From positions 2,997,206-3,061,205 of the forward strand of contig NZ_CP018477.1 in the NCBI RefSeq assembly GCF_002277955.1: a DNA stretch of 64,000 nucleotides, given 5' to 3'. Made by a program: the position numbers and the translations under genes. The notes beneath the pieces are model-generated. The model worked only from the letters and a program-made list of their open reading frames with translations, was not told the DNA's origin and did not search any database. Origin of the DNA: Thermogutta terrifontis. Its GTDB lineage: Bacteria > Planctomycetota > Planctomycetia > Pirellulales > Thermoguttaceae. Shown here piece by piece: positions 1 to 9,100 of this stretch. Within the stretch, counting starts at the first letter, position 1. Each line of letters begins with the position of its first letter.

Positions 1-2
1 TC

Positions 3-1121
3 AGACGTGCCCTGGCCACCCCGGCTTTGCAAACCGCATCGCCGGACGCAACGGATGACCGACAGGGAAACGAGTTGCAGCTCATCGGCGTTTCACCCGC
101 CATGCAAGCGGTTTTCAAGCAGATTGCCGTGGTGGCACCCACCGATTCGGCAGTGCACATTACCGGCGAAAGCGGGACAGGAAAAGAACTGGTCGCGAGG
201 GCCATTCATCACTACAGCCCTCGCCGCGATCGTCCCTTTGTTGTCGCCCACCTCGCGGCCCTCAGTCCCTCGCTCGTTGAGAGCGAACTTTTCGGCCACG
301 TGCGCGGTGCCTTCACAGGAGCCGAGTCGGATCACGTGGGGCTGCTTCAGCGGGCGAACGGGGGCACTCTGTTTATCGACGAAGTCGCCGACATTCCGCT
401 GAACGTTCAGGCCAAGTTGCTTCGAGCCTTGGAATATCGCGAATTCTGCCCGGTGGGTGGCACAAAACCGGTCCAGGTCAATTTTCGCCTCATTTCGGCC
501 ACACACCAGGATCTGCGCAGACTCGTCAGAGAGGGCGCGTTCCGACATGATTTGTTTTATCGGCTTGTGACATTCGAAATCCATCTCCCTCCCTTGAGGG
601 AGCGGAAGGAAGACATTGAACCGCTGGCAAAGTACTTTCTGGGACGGCTGGCCGCGCAATCGGGAAAGGCACCTCCGGCCTGGTCCGCGGATTTTCGCGA
701 GGCGCTTCTGGCGCGTCCCTGGTGGGGAAATGTACGCGAGTTACGGCACGCCCTGGAGCACGCCCTCATCGTCAGTCGAGGAGGCGTCCTGCATGCCGAC
801 CACCTCCCGCCAGCCCTGTCACGCAGCCAGCAGGATGTCGCGGAGGAAGAATCGCTTCGCGATTGTGTGCAGAAATGGGTGCAGCAAGCCGTGACCGATC
901 CGACCCTCGAGGGCCGACTGTACGAAGCGTTTCTCCAGCTTGTGGAACCGGTGCTCCTGGAAGCCGCCCTGGAAATCCATCGAGGCCAGTACATCCATGC
1001 GGCGCGGCATCTGGGAATTCACCGTGTCACGCTGCGAAAAAAGCTCCAGCAGTACCGAGAGCTCCGCCGGTTTGCCGATCGGTCGGCGGAGACCTCTTCG
1101 GAGGCTGATCCAAGCGAGTGA
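3..1121 (+). CDS. Sigma-54-dependent transcriptional activator, 5' end outside window
   Basis: AAA+ enhancer-binding protein that would remodel the sigma-54 RNA polymerase holoenzyme. Numbered from the TTG at 27, residues 47-54 are the Walker A motif GESGTGKE, 94-99 are GAFTGA (the sigma-54 contact loop) and 114-119 are the Walker B motif TLFIDE. The C-terminus (about 310-345) resembles a Fis-type helix-turn-helix. The reading frame stays open to the left edge, so the true start and any receiver or sensor domain lie upstream and the input signal is unknown. The TTG at 27 is unlikely to be the start. The AAA+ family call is firm; the regulon cannot be judged. Confidence 0.93.
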   Translation, partial: RRALATPALQTASPDATDDRQGNELQLIGVSPAMQAVFKQIAVVAPTDSAVHITGESGTGKELVARAIHHYSPRRDRPFVVAHLAALSPSLVESELFGHVRGAFTGAESDHVGLLQRANGGTLFIDEVADIPLNVQAKLLRALEYREFCPVGGTKPVQVNFRLISATHQDLRRLVREGAFRHDLFYRLVTFEIHLPPLRERKEDIEPLAKYFLGRLAAQSGKAPPAWSADFREALLARPWWGNVRELRHALEHALIVSRGGVLHADHLPPALSRSQQDVAEEESLRDCVQKWVQQAVTDPTLEGRLYEAFLQLVEPVLLEAALEIHRGQYIHAARHLGIHRVTLRKKLQQYRELRRFADRSAETSSEADPSE

Positions 1122-1214
1122 AGCGACTCCCTTCGGACACTCGCCCGTTTACAGGCGAGAAGGCAGCCTTCATAATAAGTGCACGAGGTTTGATAGAAGG
1201 AGGGTCATTCCACG

Positions 1215-1754
1215 ATGAGCAGCCAACAAACAATTGACCTCGCGAGCTACATCCGCTCAATCCCCAACTTTCCCAAACCGGGGATTATTTTCCGCGACAT
1301 CACGCCATTGCTGGCTTCTCCCGAAGCTCTGCGAGAAACGGTGCGGCAGCTCGCCGATGCCGTCCGCGACCGAGATGTAGAAGCCATAGCAGCCGCCGAA
1401 GCTCGGGGTTTCCTTTTCGCCGCCCCGCTCGCCCTGGAGCTGAACGTGGGGCTGATCCCCATTCGTAAGCCGGGGAAACTGCCCTCTGAAACTTTTTCTC
1501 ACACCTATACTCTGGAGTACGGAACCGACACCCTGGAAATGCACAAAGACGCCATCAAGCCGGGAACGCGGGTACTGGTGGTCGACGATCTCCTGGCAAC
1601 CGGTGGGACTGTGGAAGCGTGCTGCCGACTTATAGAGAAGGCTGGCGGAATTGTGGTCGGCTGTGCTTTTGTTATCGAACTGACCGATCTCAAGGGGGCC
1701 GAACGTTTGGCCCGATACCGCCCGGTGAGCCTCATCAAATTCAGCGGCGGATGA
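1215..1754 (+). CDS. apt: Adenine phosphoribosyltransferase
   Basis: Cytoplasmic purine-salvage enzyme converting adenine and PRPP to AMP and pyrophosphate. The 179-residue length is normal for the family. The N-terminus carries the typical IPNFPKPGIIFRDITPLL stretch (residues 16-33), and residues 120-132 (VLVVDDLLATGGT) form the PRPP-binding loop. An AAGGAGG-like ribosome site lies just upstream of the ATG. It follows the sigma-54 activator by 93 bp, a gap that holds a 6-bp hairpin (arms at 1140-1145 and 1154-1159) without a T-run. Nothing ties its expression to that activator. Confidence 0.96.
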   Translation: MSSQQTIDLASYIRSIPNFPKPGIIFRDITPLLASPEALRETVRQLADAVRDRDVEAIAAAEARGFLFAAPLALELNVGLIPIRKPGKLPSETFSHTYTLEYGTDTLEMHKDAIKPGTRVLVVDDLLATGGTVEACCRLIEKAGGIVVGCAFVIELTDLKGAERLARYRPVSLIKFSGG

Positions 1755-1857
1755 CTCCTTCCCGGGAATGACCAGGCTTGCCCGCCGGCTCTTCTGACCC
1801 TCGTCAGTACGAATCGAAGAAAGCACATTCCTGAACGGTCGAGGGGCAGATTTTCCA

Positions 1858-3324
1858 TCAGCGGACGAAAAGCGTGCTGGTGGAGCGTGCCGGACTGACC
1901 ACCGGGGTTCTCTGAAAAAACCGGGCAAGTAAGGCGGGCTGGGCTGCAAAGTCCACGTGCACGATCGACGCCACCACCTGCGCGTTGCCGATGATGTCGT
2001 ACTCGAAGCCCGGCTCCTTCACCAGGCCGGTGGAAACCGACTCGGGCTCGAACCACCACTGGGAATTCCGGTAGCCGCGTATCGCCGTGCCCGCCTCCGC
2101 CAGCCAGGTGCTCGATCGGAGCGTCACCGTAACCGGAAGTGGCTCCCCAAATCGTGGGAGACGCCGCCCCGCTGCCGGGAGGACTCCCGCCCCAGAAATG
2201 AAGCAACCGGTACTGACCTCCATCCATTCGCAGAGATACGCCGCACCGGCCCCTTCCGCATAGACCCTGCCACCCCGGCGGACGTAATCTCGGAGAGAGA
2301 CCTTCAGGCAGTGGTTTTCAGCCAGGCGAGCCGCGTGTTCCCGAGGTTCTCCACAGCCCAGGTAGACCACGTCCGTTTCTGGTGGAATACGCTCGTCCCG
2401 AAGAGGGGAGAATTCGACGATTTTGGCCCCTGCTCGCTCCAGAAGTTCCAGGGATTCCTGGAAGTAGCAACCGAACACGGCGTCCCGCGCTATCGCCACC
2501 TGGAGCCGTCCCCGAAAATCCCAAATCGTCGTGGGATCCTGGGGAAATGGCCTCTCGGCACTGGTCCGGACAATCCGCTGAAATAACCCAAAATCCCACC
2601 ACAGGGTTAGTCCTCCATCCACCCAGCACTGGGATCGGTCCAGCACGGCAGAAAGGCGATTCGGATGGCCATGATAAACGATCCCCACAAGCGGCACACC
2701 CAAAAGTATCCCCACGTCCACCACGTACTGGCTGGGTGGAATGCCGGGATCGGCATCGGTGAGGAAAAGGCCATCCAATCCGCTCGGCAAACTGCAACGG
2801 TTGGCCACAACCTGCGTGAGTTGGCGAGTACTGAAGATGGCCAACTTCGATAGACCGAGCCAATCGCAGAGCGCATCCAGATTTCCTCCAGCCCCTCGTG
2901 AACATCGGGGAAGTGCGCGGAGGCAGCAGGAAGGAGCTTTCGAGACGGACCTTTTTCCTGCGAGGTCCGCCTGTCTTTTTTCACCAGAGTCCTCCGGCTG
3001 TGCAGGCGGAAGCGATAGGCAACCGCTTGACGCCGAATTGGCCGGGGAATACTGACCGAGCACGATCGCCAAATCGGCCCGTTCCGTCCCTTCAAGAAAA
3101 AAAGAACGGCACTGGGTGGGGGTCATCAACCAACTGTCCAGATGCCGTGGAGTGGCCCCCGACCATGCCCGAAGCTCCTGAAATCCCCCGAAAGCTGCCC
3201 GGGAAAGAAACGTCTGCACATGAACCTTGCGAGCGGCAAATCCCCGGAGCAGGACCCGTAGTAAGGGCCAGGGGTCTGTTGCCCCATCCAGCGTGCCAAG
3301 GGCCAATCGGGGAACTGAAGCCAT
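1858..3324 (-). CDS. CobB/CbiA-like protein lacking the catalytic residues
   Basis: About 488 residues with the layout of cobyrinic acid a,c-diamide synthase. The N-terminal part matches the ATP-binding dethiobiotin-synthetase-like domain (ending near RHLDSWLM), and the second half matches the class I glutamine amidotransferase domain (for example ARDAVFGCYFQESLELLERA). Key sites are altered. The P-loop usually written GTHSGVGKT reads GTLDGATDP (residues 10-18). The glutaminase nucleophile motif AECGG reads AEGAG (about 356-360), so Cys is lost. The RGHEFH segment that carries the catalytic His reads RGYRNS. No other cobalamin genes are nearby. The ATG at 3324 has an AGG site 7 nt upstream; an in-frame start at 3366 is possible. 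The frame is intact, so I infer a pseudoenzyme, not a pseudogene. Confidence 0.72.
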   Translation of the reverse strand: MASVPRLALGTLDGATDPWPLLRVLLRGFAARKVHVQTFLSRAAFGGFQELRAWSGATPRHLDSWLMTPTQCRSFFLEGTERADLAIVLGQYSPANSASSGCLSLPPAQPEDSGEKRQADLAGKRSVSKAPSCCLRALPRCSRGAGGNLDALCDWLGLSKLAIFSTRQLTQVVANRCSLPSGLDGLFLTDADPGIPPSQYVVDVGILLGVPLVGIVYHGHPNRLSAVLDRSQCWVDGGLTLWWDFGLFQRIVRTSAERPFPQDPTTIWDFRGRLQVAIARDAVFGCYFQESLELLERAGAKIVEFSPLRDERIPPETDVVYLGCGEPREHAARLAENHCLKVSLRDYVRRGGRVYAEGAGAAYLCEWMEVSTGCFISGAGVLPAAGRRLPRFGEPLPVTVTLRSSTWLAEAGTAIRGYRNSQWWFEPESVSTGLVKEPGFEYDIIGNAQVVASIVHVDFAAQPALLARFFQRTPVVSPARSTSTLFVR

Positions 3325-3519
3325 ACTATTACCTGCGTATCCGTCCGAATTAGCAAATTCACTCAAATCTGCATTAGCAGCCTAGATTCGCCGGACAATT
3401 TGTGCCTCGCTGTTGGCATTTTTCGCGGGCTCCCAAGAAGAGTCAAGCGAAGAGGATTCCAGCGCAGGGAAGAGAATTCAATCACTCAGGATATATCACA
3501 GAGGTAAATGGCACGCAGG

Positions 3520-4335
3520 TTACAGTTCCCGGAGCCGGACGACCGCCTGCCGGGCCCGCTCCAGAAATGCCTGCTTTGGTTCCCCATTCTCCAGCCACAT
3601 CGGTGGACCAAAGATGACCCGCGTGAGCAGCGGCACTGGAAGAAACTCACCCCGGGGGAGGATGCGGTTCATGTTGTCCAGATAGACCGGCACAAGCTCC
3701 AGGTCCGGCCGTCGCTTGGCGAGATAATACAGGCCGCTCTTGAACGGCGCCACATCTGGTCCGAGGGTTCGCCCGCCCTCCGGGAAGATGATCACCGAAT
3801 ACTTGTCGCCCATCGCTTCCAGGATCTCTGCGATCGGGGAGTGGTGGATCTTGATCTCCTGCCGATCGATGAGAAGAGCGTTGAAAACTTCACACGCTAG
3901 ATACCGACGGACCGGATTCGCCACCCAGTAGTCCTTTGCTGCGACCGGGCGGGTGACAGCCCGCACGGCGGAAGGCAACGCCGCCCATATGACCACCGCA
4001 TCGAGATGGCTCGTATGATTGGCAAAATACACGCGTTGACATGTGTCAGGCTGACAATTCACCCAGCGAACACTTGCCCCGCTGATCAGACGGGCAATCA
4101 GCGCAAGCAGGACGCGGAGCCCCCCGGTGACCACCCTGGGTACACGGGATCCCGGAGCCCGAACTGGGTGGACACTGTCGTTTTTCACCTCCAAGGTAGG
4201 ACTGGAAGTATTCGATGTGGCCAGGATTTTCATCAATCCCAGATCGTTCTGAAGGCTCGGCGGCAAATCGCCAACGGCCGCATCTCTCCCTTGCGCCGGC
4301 GTCGCTGCAAGCGGCCCTCGTGACTTCCCCACCAC
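3520..4335 (-). CDS. 1-acyl-glycerol-3-phosphate acyltransferase (PlsC family)
   Basis: Membrane-associated acyltransferase likely to move an acyl chain to lysophosphatidate or a related lysolipid. The catalytic H-X4-D motif is NHTSHLD (His107, Asp112 from the start used here). The downstream FPEGGRT motif takes the place of FPEGTRS and should bind the phosphate group. Residues 65-85 could be a membrane segment. The start is uncertain: GTG at 4335 and GTG at 4332 sit directly behind GGGAGGA, while an ATG at 4233 would remove 34 poorly conserved residues. The substrate cannot be told from sequence. Confidence 0.86.
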   Translation of the reverse strand: MVGKSRGPLAATPAQGRDAAVGDLPPSLQNDLGLMKILATSNTSSPTLEVKNDSVHPVRAPGSRVPRVVTGGLRVLLALIARLISGASVRWVNCQPDTCQRVYFANHTSHLDAVVIWAALPSAVRAVTRPVAAKDYWVANPVRRYLACEVFNALLIDRQEIKIHHSPIAEILEAMGDKYSVIIFPEGGRTLGPDVAPFKSGLYYLAKRRPDLELVPVYLDNMNRILPRGEFLPVPLLTRVIFGPPMWLENGEPKQAFLERARQAVVRLREL

Positions 4336-4362
4336 TCCTCCCGCACACAGTTGCGAGGCTGG

Positions 4363-6618
4363 TCACGGTGCCTGCCCTATGTCTTGCGCCCTGGCGACTT
4401 CACCCGGCTTGGGAGGTTCGAACTTCCGCACCCTCACGTTTCGCAAGCGCGCCCAACCCTTCTCGCTTCGCTCAAATAATTGAGGTAATGCTCCCACGTC
4501 GAACTTCGGACCGGGACGGAAGTTCGGATCACGGACCTCAACCATTAGCGTACCATTGACCCACAGTGCCGCATAGCCGTCGGCCAGCTGGACCTTGAGG
4601 TGATTGAGCCTGAACAGCGGAGAAGGCAAGCAAATCGGCTTTTTTCCCACAGTCACCCAAATCTCGTCAGGCAGCGCAACACCCAGACGATCATCGTTCG
4701 TGGGAGCGAACTCCTCGTTCAATTCTCGGGGGACGGCGAGGCCAAGAAACACGCCGTGGTTGTGCTCATGCGTCTGGATGTCGAACTCGACCTCTAACGG
4801 CCAGGGGAAAGAGGCACGCGGCCTGATGACCGTGCGGGGATAAGAGGGGTTTGCCCGAACAACGGCCGTATTCTCATCTTCGTATGTCCAGACGCCGCCG
4901 ATGATCAACCATCTAGTAAATCCCGGATCAAATCGTAACGGACACCACTCACCGGCGTTGAATGCGAGAAGGCCTTCCAGCTCGCGAATCCAAACCGTGC
5001 AGTAAGCCCGGGACTGAGGATGGTCATCCGCTGCGTAGGCCTCTTCGAAAAGCTGTTTTGCCTTTTCCAGGACATCATTGGGGTAAGGAGGTGTGACCCC
5101 TTCCAGCATTTGCCGCGCGGCTTTGATTTTCTCCGCCCCTTTTCCCGTCAGGGCGTACATTTCGGCGATGAGCCGTGCGGGTTGCTGGTACCACGTAAAG
5201 AGGACCGGTTCGGACAGTTTTCCGCCGAGTTGGTCGGCGATCTGCCGTGCCTCTTGAAGCCGCCCGGCCCGGCAGGCGACACAGAACTTCCGGGTCATTA
5301 ACACCTCGTAGGTAGGGTAAAGGACAATTTCGCCTTGGCGGCTGGGATGCTTGATCATCCCGTCCAGGATCTCACACGCCCGTTCATACACCCCCGGCAT
5401 CCGCCACACGGGATGATCCTCGTAGATCACCTCGTTTTGGGCGAGGTGGAGCTCTTCCTCGACGTCTTCAATTGCCGTCAGAAAGAAAGCTGGAACCCGT
5501 GAGTCATACTTGCGGTAGTCCGCGGCGCGGATTGCCAGTTGATACATCTCCTCCACGCTGCCACCCCAGCGGGGGCGCAGTGCCCACAGGTACGAAGAAT
5601 AGGCGTGTAGGGAGTCTGGATCCAGCGCCACCGCCTTTTCGAACCATTCGTCCGCGGAGTCTCCAGTCTCGCCCGTCATGGCCACTCCGATCATAAGCTC
5701 GGCGGGCTCCACCCAATCCGGGTGTAGCTTGAGGGCTTCCAATAACTCCCCTTTTGCTTTCACCAGTTTCTCGTGGAAAATCGGCCATGCGGCGGGCGAG
5801 ACGTACTGGGCAAAGCGATTTCCCCGCATCCACCATCCCTCATCGATGAGGTACTGGGCGGTGATCATATGTTGCAGCCACGGGTCCATCTTTTCTTTCA
5901 CCGCCATGCAGCCCTTGTAAATCGGTTCAACTTGAGTTCGATTTTCAGGAGCGGAGCTATTTCCGAGCACGACTCGCAGTTCGAAAAACACCACGCGGAC
6001 CATCAACGGCTCCAGCGTGGGATCACACAACCGCCTTGTCACGACCCGCACAAGATCCCCGCTCAAGTTCCCTGGATTGCTGGGGAAGAGAACAGACGAC
6101 TTCACCGCAAGCGCCGAATACAGTGCCACCCAGCGTGCTTCCTCCGGGTAGCAGATCTCATCGAACCCTTTCAGAACTTGTGTAATAAACGCTTCCGATC
6201 GTAGTGCACCCTCCTGGAGAAGTGCCAGGACGTAATAACTCCTCACGAGAGGATCCCGGCACCCTTTCTCGAACAATTTTTCTCCCATGGCGGACGTGAT
6301 CCGCGGATCACGTCCCCGGGGCCGGGGGAGGAACTGAAGCTGCACCGCTCGCATGAACTCCGCGGCTTCGTCCTGCATTTCCGGAGGATCCCACGTGAAT
6401 TTCCGGTACATCTCGATATCGCGCGACCAGAGTTTGAGGGCGGCCCGCTCGAAAGGAGTGAATGGGGCCCCGGGCGTAACTTCTGGAATTTCCCCATCAC
6501 TTTCGTGGGATGCCCGACTTTCCGCTCGGATGCCTGCGTCTGGCGATGTCATTACCGCCATTAAAAAAGGCACGAGAAAAGCCGGTCCCCAAGTGTGCCG
6601 AGCAAGTGTTCTTCGCAT
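4363..6618 (-). CDS. Large secreted TPR-containing protein with C-terminal sandwich-like domain
   Basis: About 751 residues, unknown function. The N-terminus (MRRTLARHTW then a hydrophobic run) looks like a signal peptide. The ATG at 6618 was chosen over the in-frame start at 6642 because GGAGG lies 9 nt upstream of it. The middle contains TPR-like helices, clearest near EWFEKAVALDPDSLHAYSSY. The last 150 or so residues, with segments such as HGVFLGLAV and LKVQLADGYAALWVNG, look like the concanavalin-like sandwich found in DUF1080-type planctomycete proteins. It is convergent with galE and followed by plsC 27 bp downstream on the same strand. The domain calls are by eye. Confidence 0.7.
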   Translation of the reverse strand: MRRTLARHTWGPAFLVPFLMAVMTSPDAGIRAESRASHESDGEIPEVTPGAPFTPFERAALKLWSRDIEMYRKFTWDPPEMQDEAAEFMRAVQLQFLPRPRGRDPRITSAMGEKLFEKGCRDPLVRSYYVLALLQEGALRSEAFITQVLKGFDEICYPEEARWVALYSALAVKSSVLFPSNPGNLSGDLVRVVTRRLCDPTLEPLMVRVVFFELRVVLGNSSAPENRTQVEPIYKGCMAVKEKMDPWLQHMITAQYLIDEGWWMRGNRFAQYVSPAAWPIFHEKLVKAKGELLEALKLHPDWVEPAELMIGVAMTGETGDSADEWFEKAVALDPDSLHAYSSYLWALRPRWGGSVEEMYQLAIRAADYRKYDSRVPAFFLTAIEDVEEELHLAQNEVIYEDHPVWRMPGVYERACEILDGMIKHPSRQGEIVLYPTYEVLMTRKFCVACRAGRLQEARQIADQLGGKLSEPVLFTWYQQPARLIAEMYALTGKGAEKIKAARQMLEGVTPPYPNDVLEKAKQLFEEAYAADDHPQSRAYCTVWIRELEGLLAFNAGEWCPLRFDPGFTRWLIIGGVWTYEDENTAVVRANPSYPRTVIRPRASFPWPLEVEFDIQTHEHNHGVFLGLAVPRELNEEFAPTNDDRLGVALPDEIWVTVGKKPICLPSPLFRLNHLKVQLADGYAALWVNGTLMVEVRDPNFRPGPKFDVGALPQLFERSEKGWARLRNVRVRKFEPPKPGEVARAQDIGQAP

Positions 6619-6824
6619 GGCCCACCCCTCCGTTGACCTCACAAAGCAAAAACCGGGACAAGACCAATGTTATTCGGCCTCCATTGTGCCTTCCCCGACA
6701 CCTTTGCGTCAAGCATCAAATGCCGTAGATTAGACTTTTTCAAGTTATCGTTACTGGATATCACCGTCTCGCCCGGGCGGCAACCCGGTCAGCGGCGAAT
6801 TCTGCCGATTGGGAGTGCTGGTAG

Positions 6825-7820
6825 ATGAACGTGCTTGTCGTCGGTGGTGCTGGATATATTGGTTCCCATGCTGTGAAGCTGCTTGCCGAAGTCGGTCACA
6901 CCGTCGTTGTGGTGGACAATCTCAGCCGGGGACACCGCGAGGCCGTTCCCACCACGATTCCGTTTTATGAAATGCCCCTGGCCGATACCGAGGGTCTCAA
7001 ACGGGTCCTCAAGCGGTACCGCATCGAGTGCGTCATGCATTTTGCAGCCCTCGCCTATGTGGGCGAATCCGTGGAGCGCCCTCTCGCTTACTACGACAAC
7101 AATGTCGCTCAAACGGTGTCTCTCCTCCGAGCGATGGAGGCTGCAGGCGTGGACAAGATGGTATTCAGCTCCACCTGCGCCACGTATGGTGAACCGAAAG
7201 TGGTTCCGATCGTGGAGGAAACACCCCAGGAACCCATCAATCCGTATGGACGCTCCAAACTTTTTGTGGAAAAAATTCTTGCCGATTACGCAACGAGTCG
7301 TCCAGCCTTTTCCTATGCAGCGCTCCGCTACTTCAATGTGGCGGGTGCGGCGCGGGATGGCAGTCTGGGAGAGGATCACGATCCAGAAACCCATTTAATT
7401 CCCTCGCTTCTTCTGACGGCCCTAGGAAAACGTCCCCAGTTTGTCGTGTTTGGGACCGACTACCCTACCCCGGACGGCACATGTATTCGGGACTACATTC
7501 ATGTGGAAGACCTCTGCCGCGCGCACATCATGGTGATGGAGGCGCTCCAGGCGGGATCGCGGCTCATTTATAATCTGGGCATCGGCCGCGGCTATTCGGT
7601 GAAAGAGGTGCTGCACTCCGTAGAACGGGTCACCGGCCGAAAGATCCCGGTGGTGTATGGCCCCAGGAGGCCCGGCGACCCTGCCATTCTCTATGCAGAT
7701 GCTACCAAAATCCGCCGCGAGCTGAACTGGACTCCTGAGTACACAGAAATCGACGCGATCGTGGAAACCGCCTGGCAGTGGTTCAAGGATCACCCCGACG
7801 GTTACCGCCGAAAGTCGTAG
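6825..7820 (+). CDS. galE: UDP-glucose 4-epimerase
   Basis: Extended short-chain dehydrogenase that interconverts UDP-glucose and UDP-galactose using bound NAD. The Rossmann glycine motif GGAGYIG is at residues 7-13, the SSTCATYG segment at 115-122 holds the active-site Ser/Thr, and Tyr141/Lys145 form the YxxxK pair (YGRSK). The length of 331 residues is normal. GGGAG lies 10 nt before the ATG. It probably supplies UDP-galactose for exopolysaccharide or envelope glycans. Related 4-epimerases acting on UDP-GlcNAc cannot be excluded. Confidence 0.93.
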   Translation: MNVLVVGGAGYIGSHAVKLLAEVGHTVVVVDNLSRGHREAVPTTIPFYEMPLADTEGLKRVLKRYRIECVMHFAALAYVGESVERPLAYYDNNVAQTVSLLRAMEAAGVDKMVFSSTCATYGEPKVVPIVEETPQEPINPYGRSKLFVEKILADYATSRPAFSYAALRYFNVAGAARDGSLGEDHDPETHLIPSLLLTALGKRPQFVVFGTDYPTPDGTCIRDYIHVEDLCRAHIMVMEALQAGSRLIYNLGIGRGYSVKEVLHSVERVTGRKIPVVYGPRRPGDPAILYADATKIRRELNWTPEYTEIDAIVETAWQWFKDHPDGYRRKS

Positions 7821-7874
7821 CGCGAACTAACGTACTAAATGGACACCGTGGGTCAAGCACGAAAGGTGGTCACG

Positions 7875-8867
7875 ATGAAGTGCCGTTCTGCTTTCGCCGG
7901 TTGGTTGAGCGCGCTGTCGATGATTACGGTCGTGTGCGGTTCGGCTGTTGCTTATGCAGATGAGAATCGAGCGAATTCGGAGGCAGGCAAGATGCCGCAG
8001 CGCGTGGAGGACATCGTGCCGCCGGGAACAGAACCGACTGTCCTGGGAACTGGATACGGGTTCTGTGAAGGACCGGCCGCCGATGCCGAAGGAAATGTCT
8101 ATTTCTCGGACGGAAAAAACGACTCGATCTACGTTTATCGGGAAGGAAAAGGGGTGGAGCTCTTCGTCAACGACAGCACTGATGCCAACGGTATGATGTT
8201 CAACAGCAAAGGCGAACTTCTGGTCTGTGAAGGAGCTGCCCGGAGGGTTGTCGCCTTTGATGTCACAACCAGGAAAAAGCGCATCGTAGCGTCAAATTAT
8301 CAGGGAACTCCCTTCAACGAACCCAATGACCTCACCGTCGATTTGCAGGACGGTTTCTACTTCACCGACCCCAATTACCACCACCGCGGACAACCGTCGC
8401 TGATGAAAGAAGCCGTTTACTACGTGAATCCACAGGGGGAGGTTACGCGCGTTTCCGAAGTCTGTGTCCGGCCGAACGGCATCTTGCTGGATCCACGTAA
8501 TCGCTACCTCTATCTCGCCGACAATGCGGCGGGCCTCATTTATCGATATCCGGTGGTTGGACCCGGGAAGCTCGGTGAAGTTGAGAAATGGATCGATCTG
8601 GGGGCCCATCCCGATGGAATGACAATGGACGAGTGGGGAAATCTCTACGTGGCCTGTGGAAAGGCCGGAGTTAAAGTTTATACCGAGAACGGACAGTATC
8701 TCGGAACAATTGTCGTGCCTTACGCTTCGAACTGCGTTTTTGGTGGGAGGGAATTCCGCACTCTGTTCGTCACATCAGCAGACAAGTTCCTGGCCATCCC
8801 CACTCAGGTCCGCGGTGCGCCCCCTGTTGTGTGCAGGTCACACGAAAAATCGCAAGAAAGGCCGTAA
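7875..8867 (+). CDS. Secreted SMP-30/gluconolactonase-like protein
   Basis: About 330-residue exported beta-propeller. The ATG at 7875 follows AAAGGTGGT, and the N-terminus MKCRSAFAGWLSALSMITVV is a plausible signal peptide ending near AYA. The mature part shows the SMP-30/gluconolactonase signature: GFCEGPAADAEGNVYFSD, FNEPNDLTVDLQDGFYFTDP, VRPNGILLDP and HPDGMTMDEWGNLYVA. These supply the Glu, Asn and Asp ligands of the divalent metal. The family hydrolyses sugar lactones in the periplasm. It lies 54 bp after galE and may share its transcript. The exact lactone is unknown. Confidence 0.85.
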   Translation: MKCRSAFAGWLSALSMITVVCGSAVAYADENRANSEAGKMPQRVEDIVPPGTEPTVLGTGYGFCEGPAADAEGNVYFSDGKNDSIYVYREGKGVELFVNDSTDANGMMFNSKGELLVCEGAARRVVAFDVTTRKKRIVASNYQGTPFNEPNDLTVDLQDGFYFTDPNYHHRGQPSLMKEAVYYVNPQGEVTRVSEVCVRPNGILLDPRNRYLYLADNAAGLIYRYPVVGPGKLGEVEKWIDLGAHPDGMTMDEWGNLYVACGKAGVKVYTENGQYLGTIVVPYASNCVFGGREFRTLFVTSADKFLAIPTQVRGAPPVVCRSHEKSQERP

Positions 8868-9100
8868 GTCCACAGCTCACCGTGAAAAAATCGCCGTTCA
8901 ATGGCTGATCGGATATGATTACAGGATGGGGCCAAGTGAATTGAAGCTACCGTGATGGAAGGATCTATCGGCCCTGACCAGAGGGATGGTGATCCGTTTT
9001 TGACTGCGATTTACCTTATCGGGCCTCCGCCGGCCTTTCACTGTGATGGAAGGTCCGTCGCGTTGCGCACCGGGCGGGGATGTTTGCGGGATAGAGCGGT

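Noticed and set aside
8950-9055. Two GTGATGGAAGG copies about 90 bp apart upstream of the DtxR-FeoA gene, considered as an operator
   Set aside because: They are not palindromic and do not resemble a DtxR or MntR box; chance cannot be excluded.
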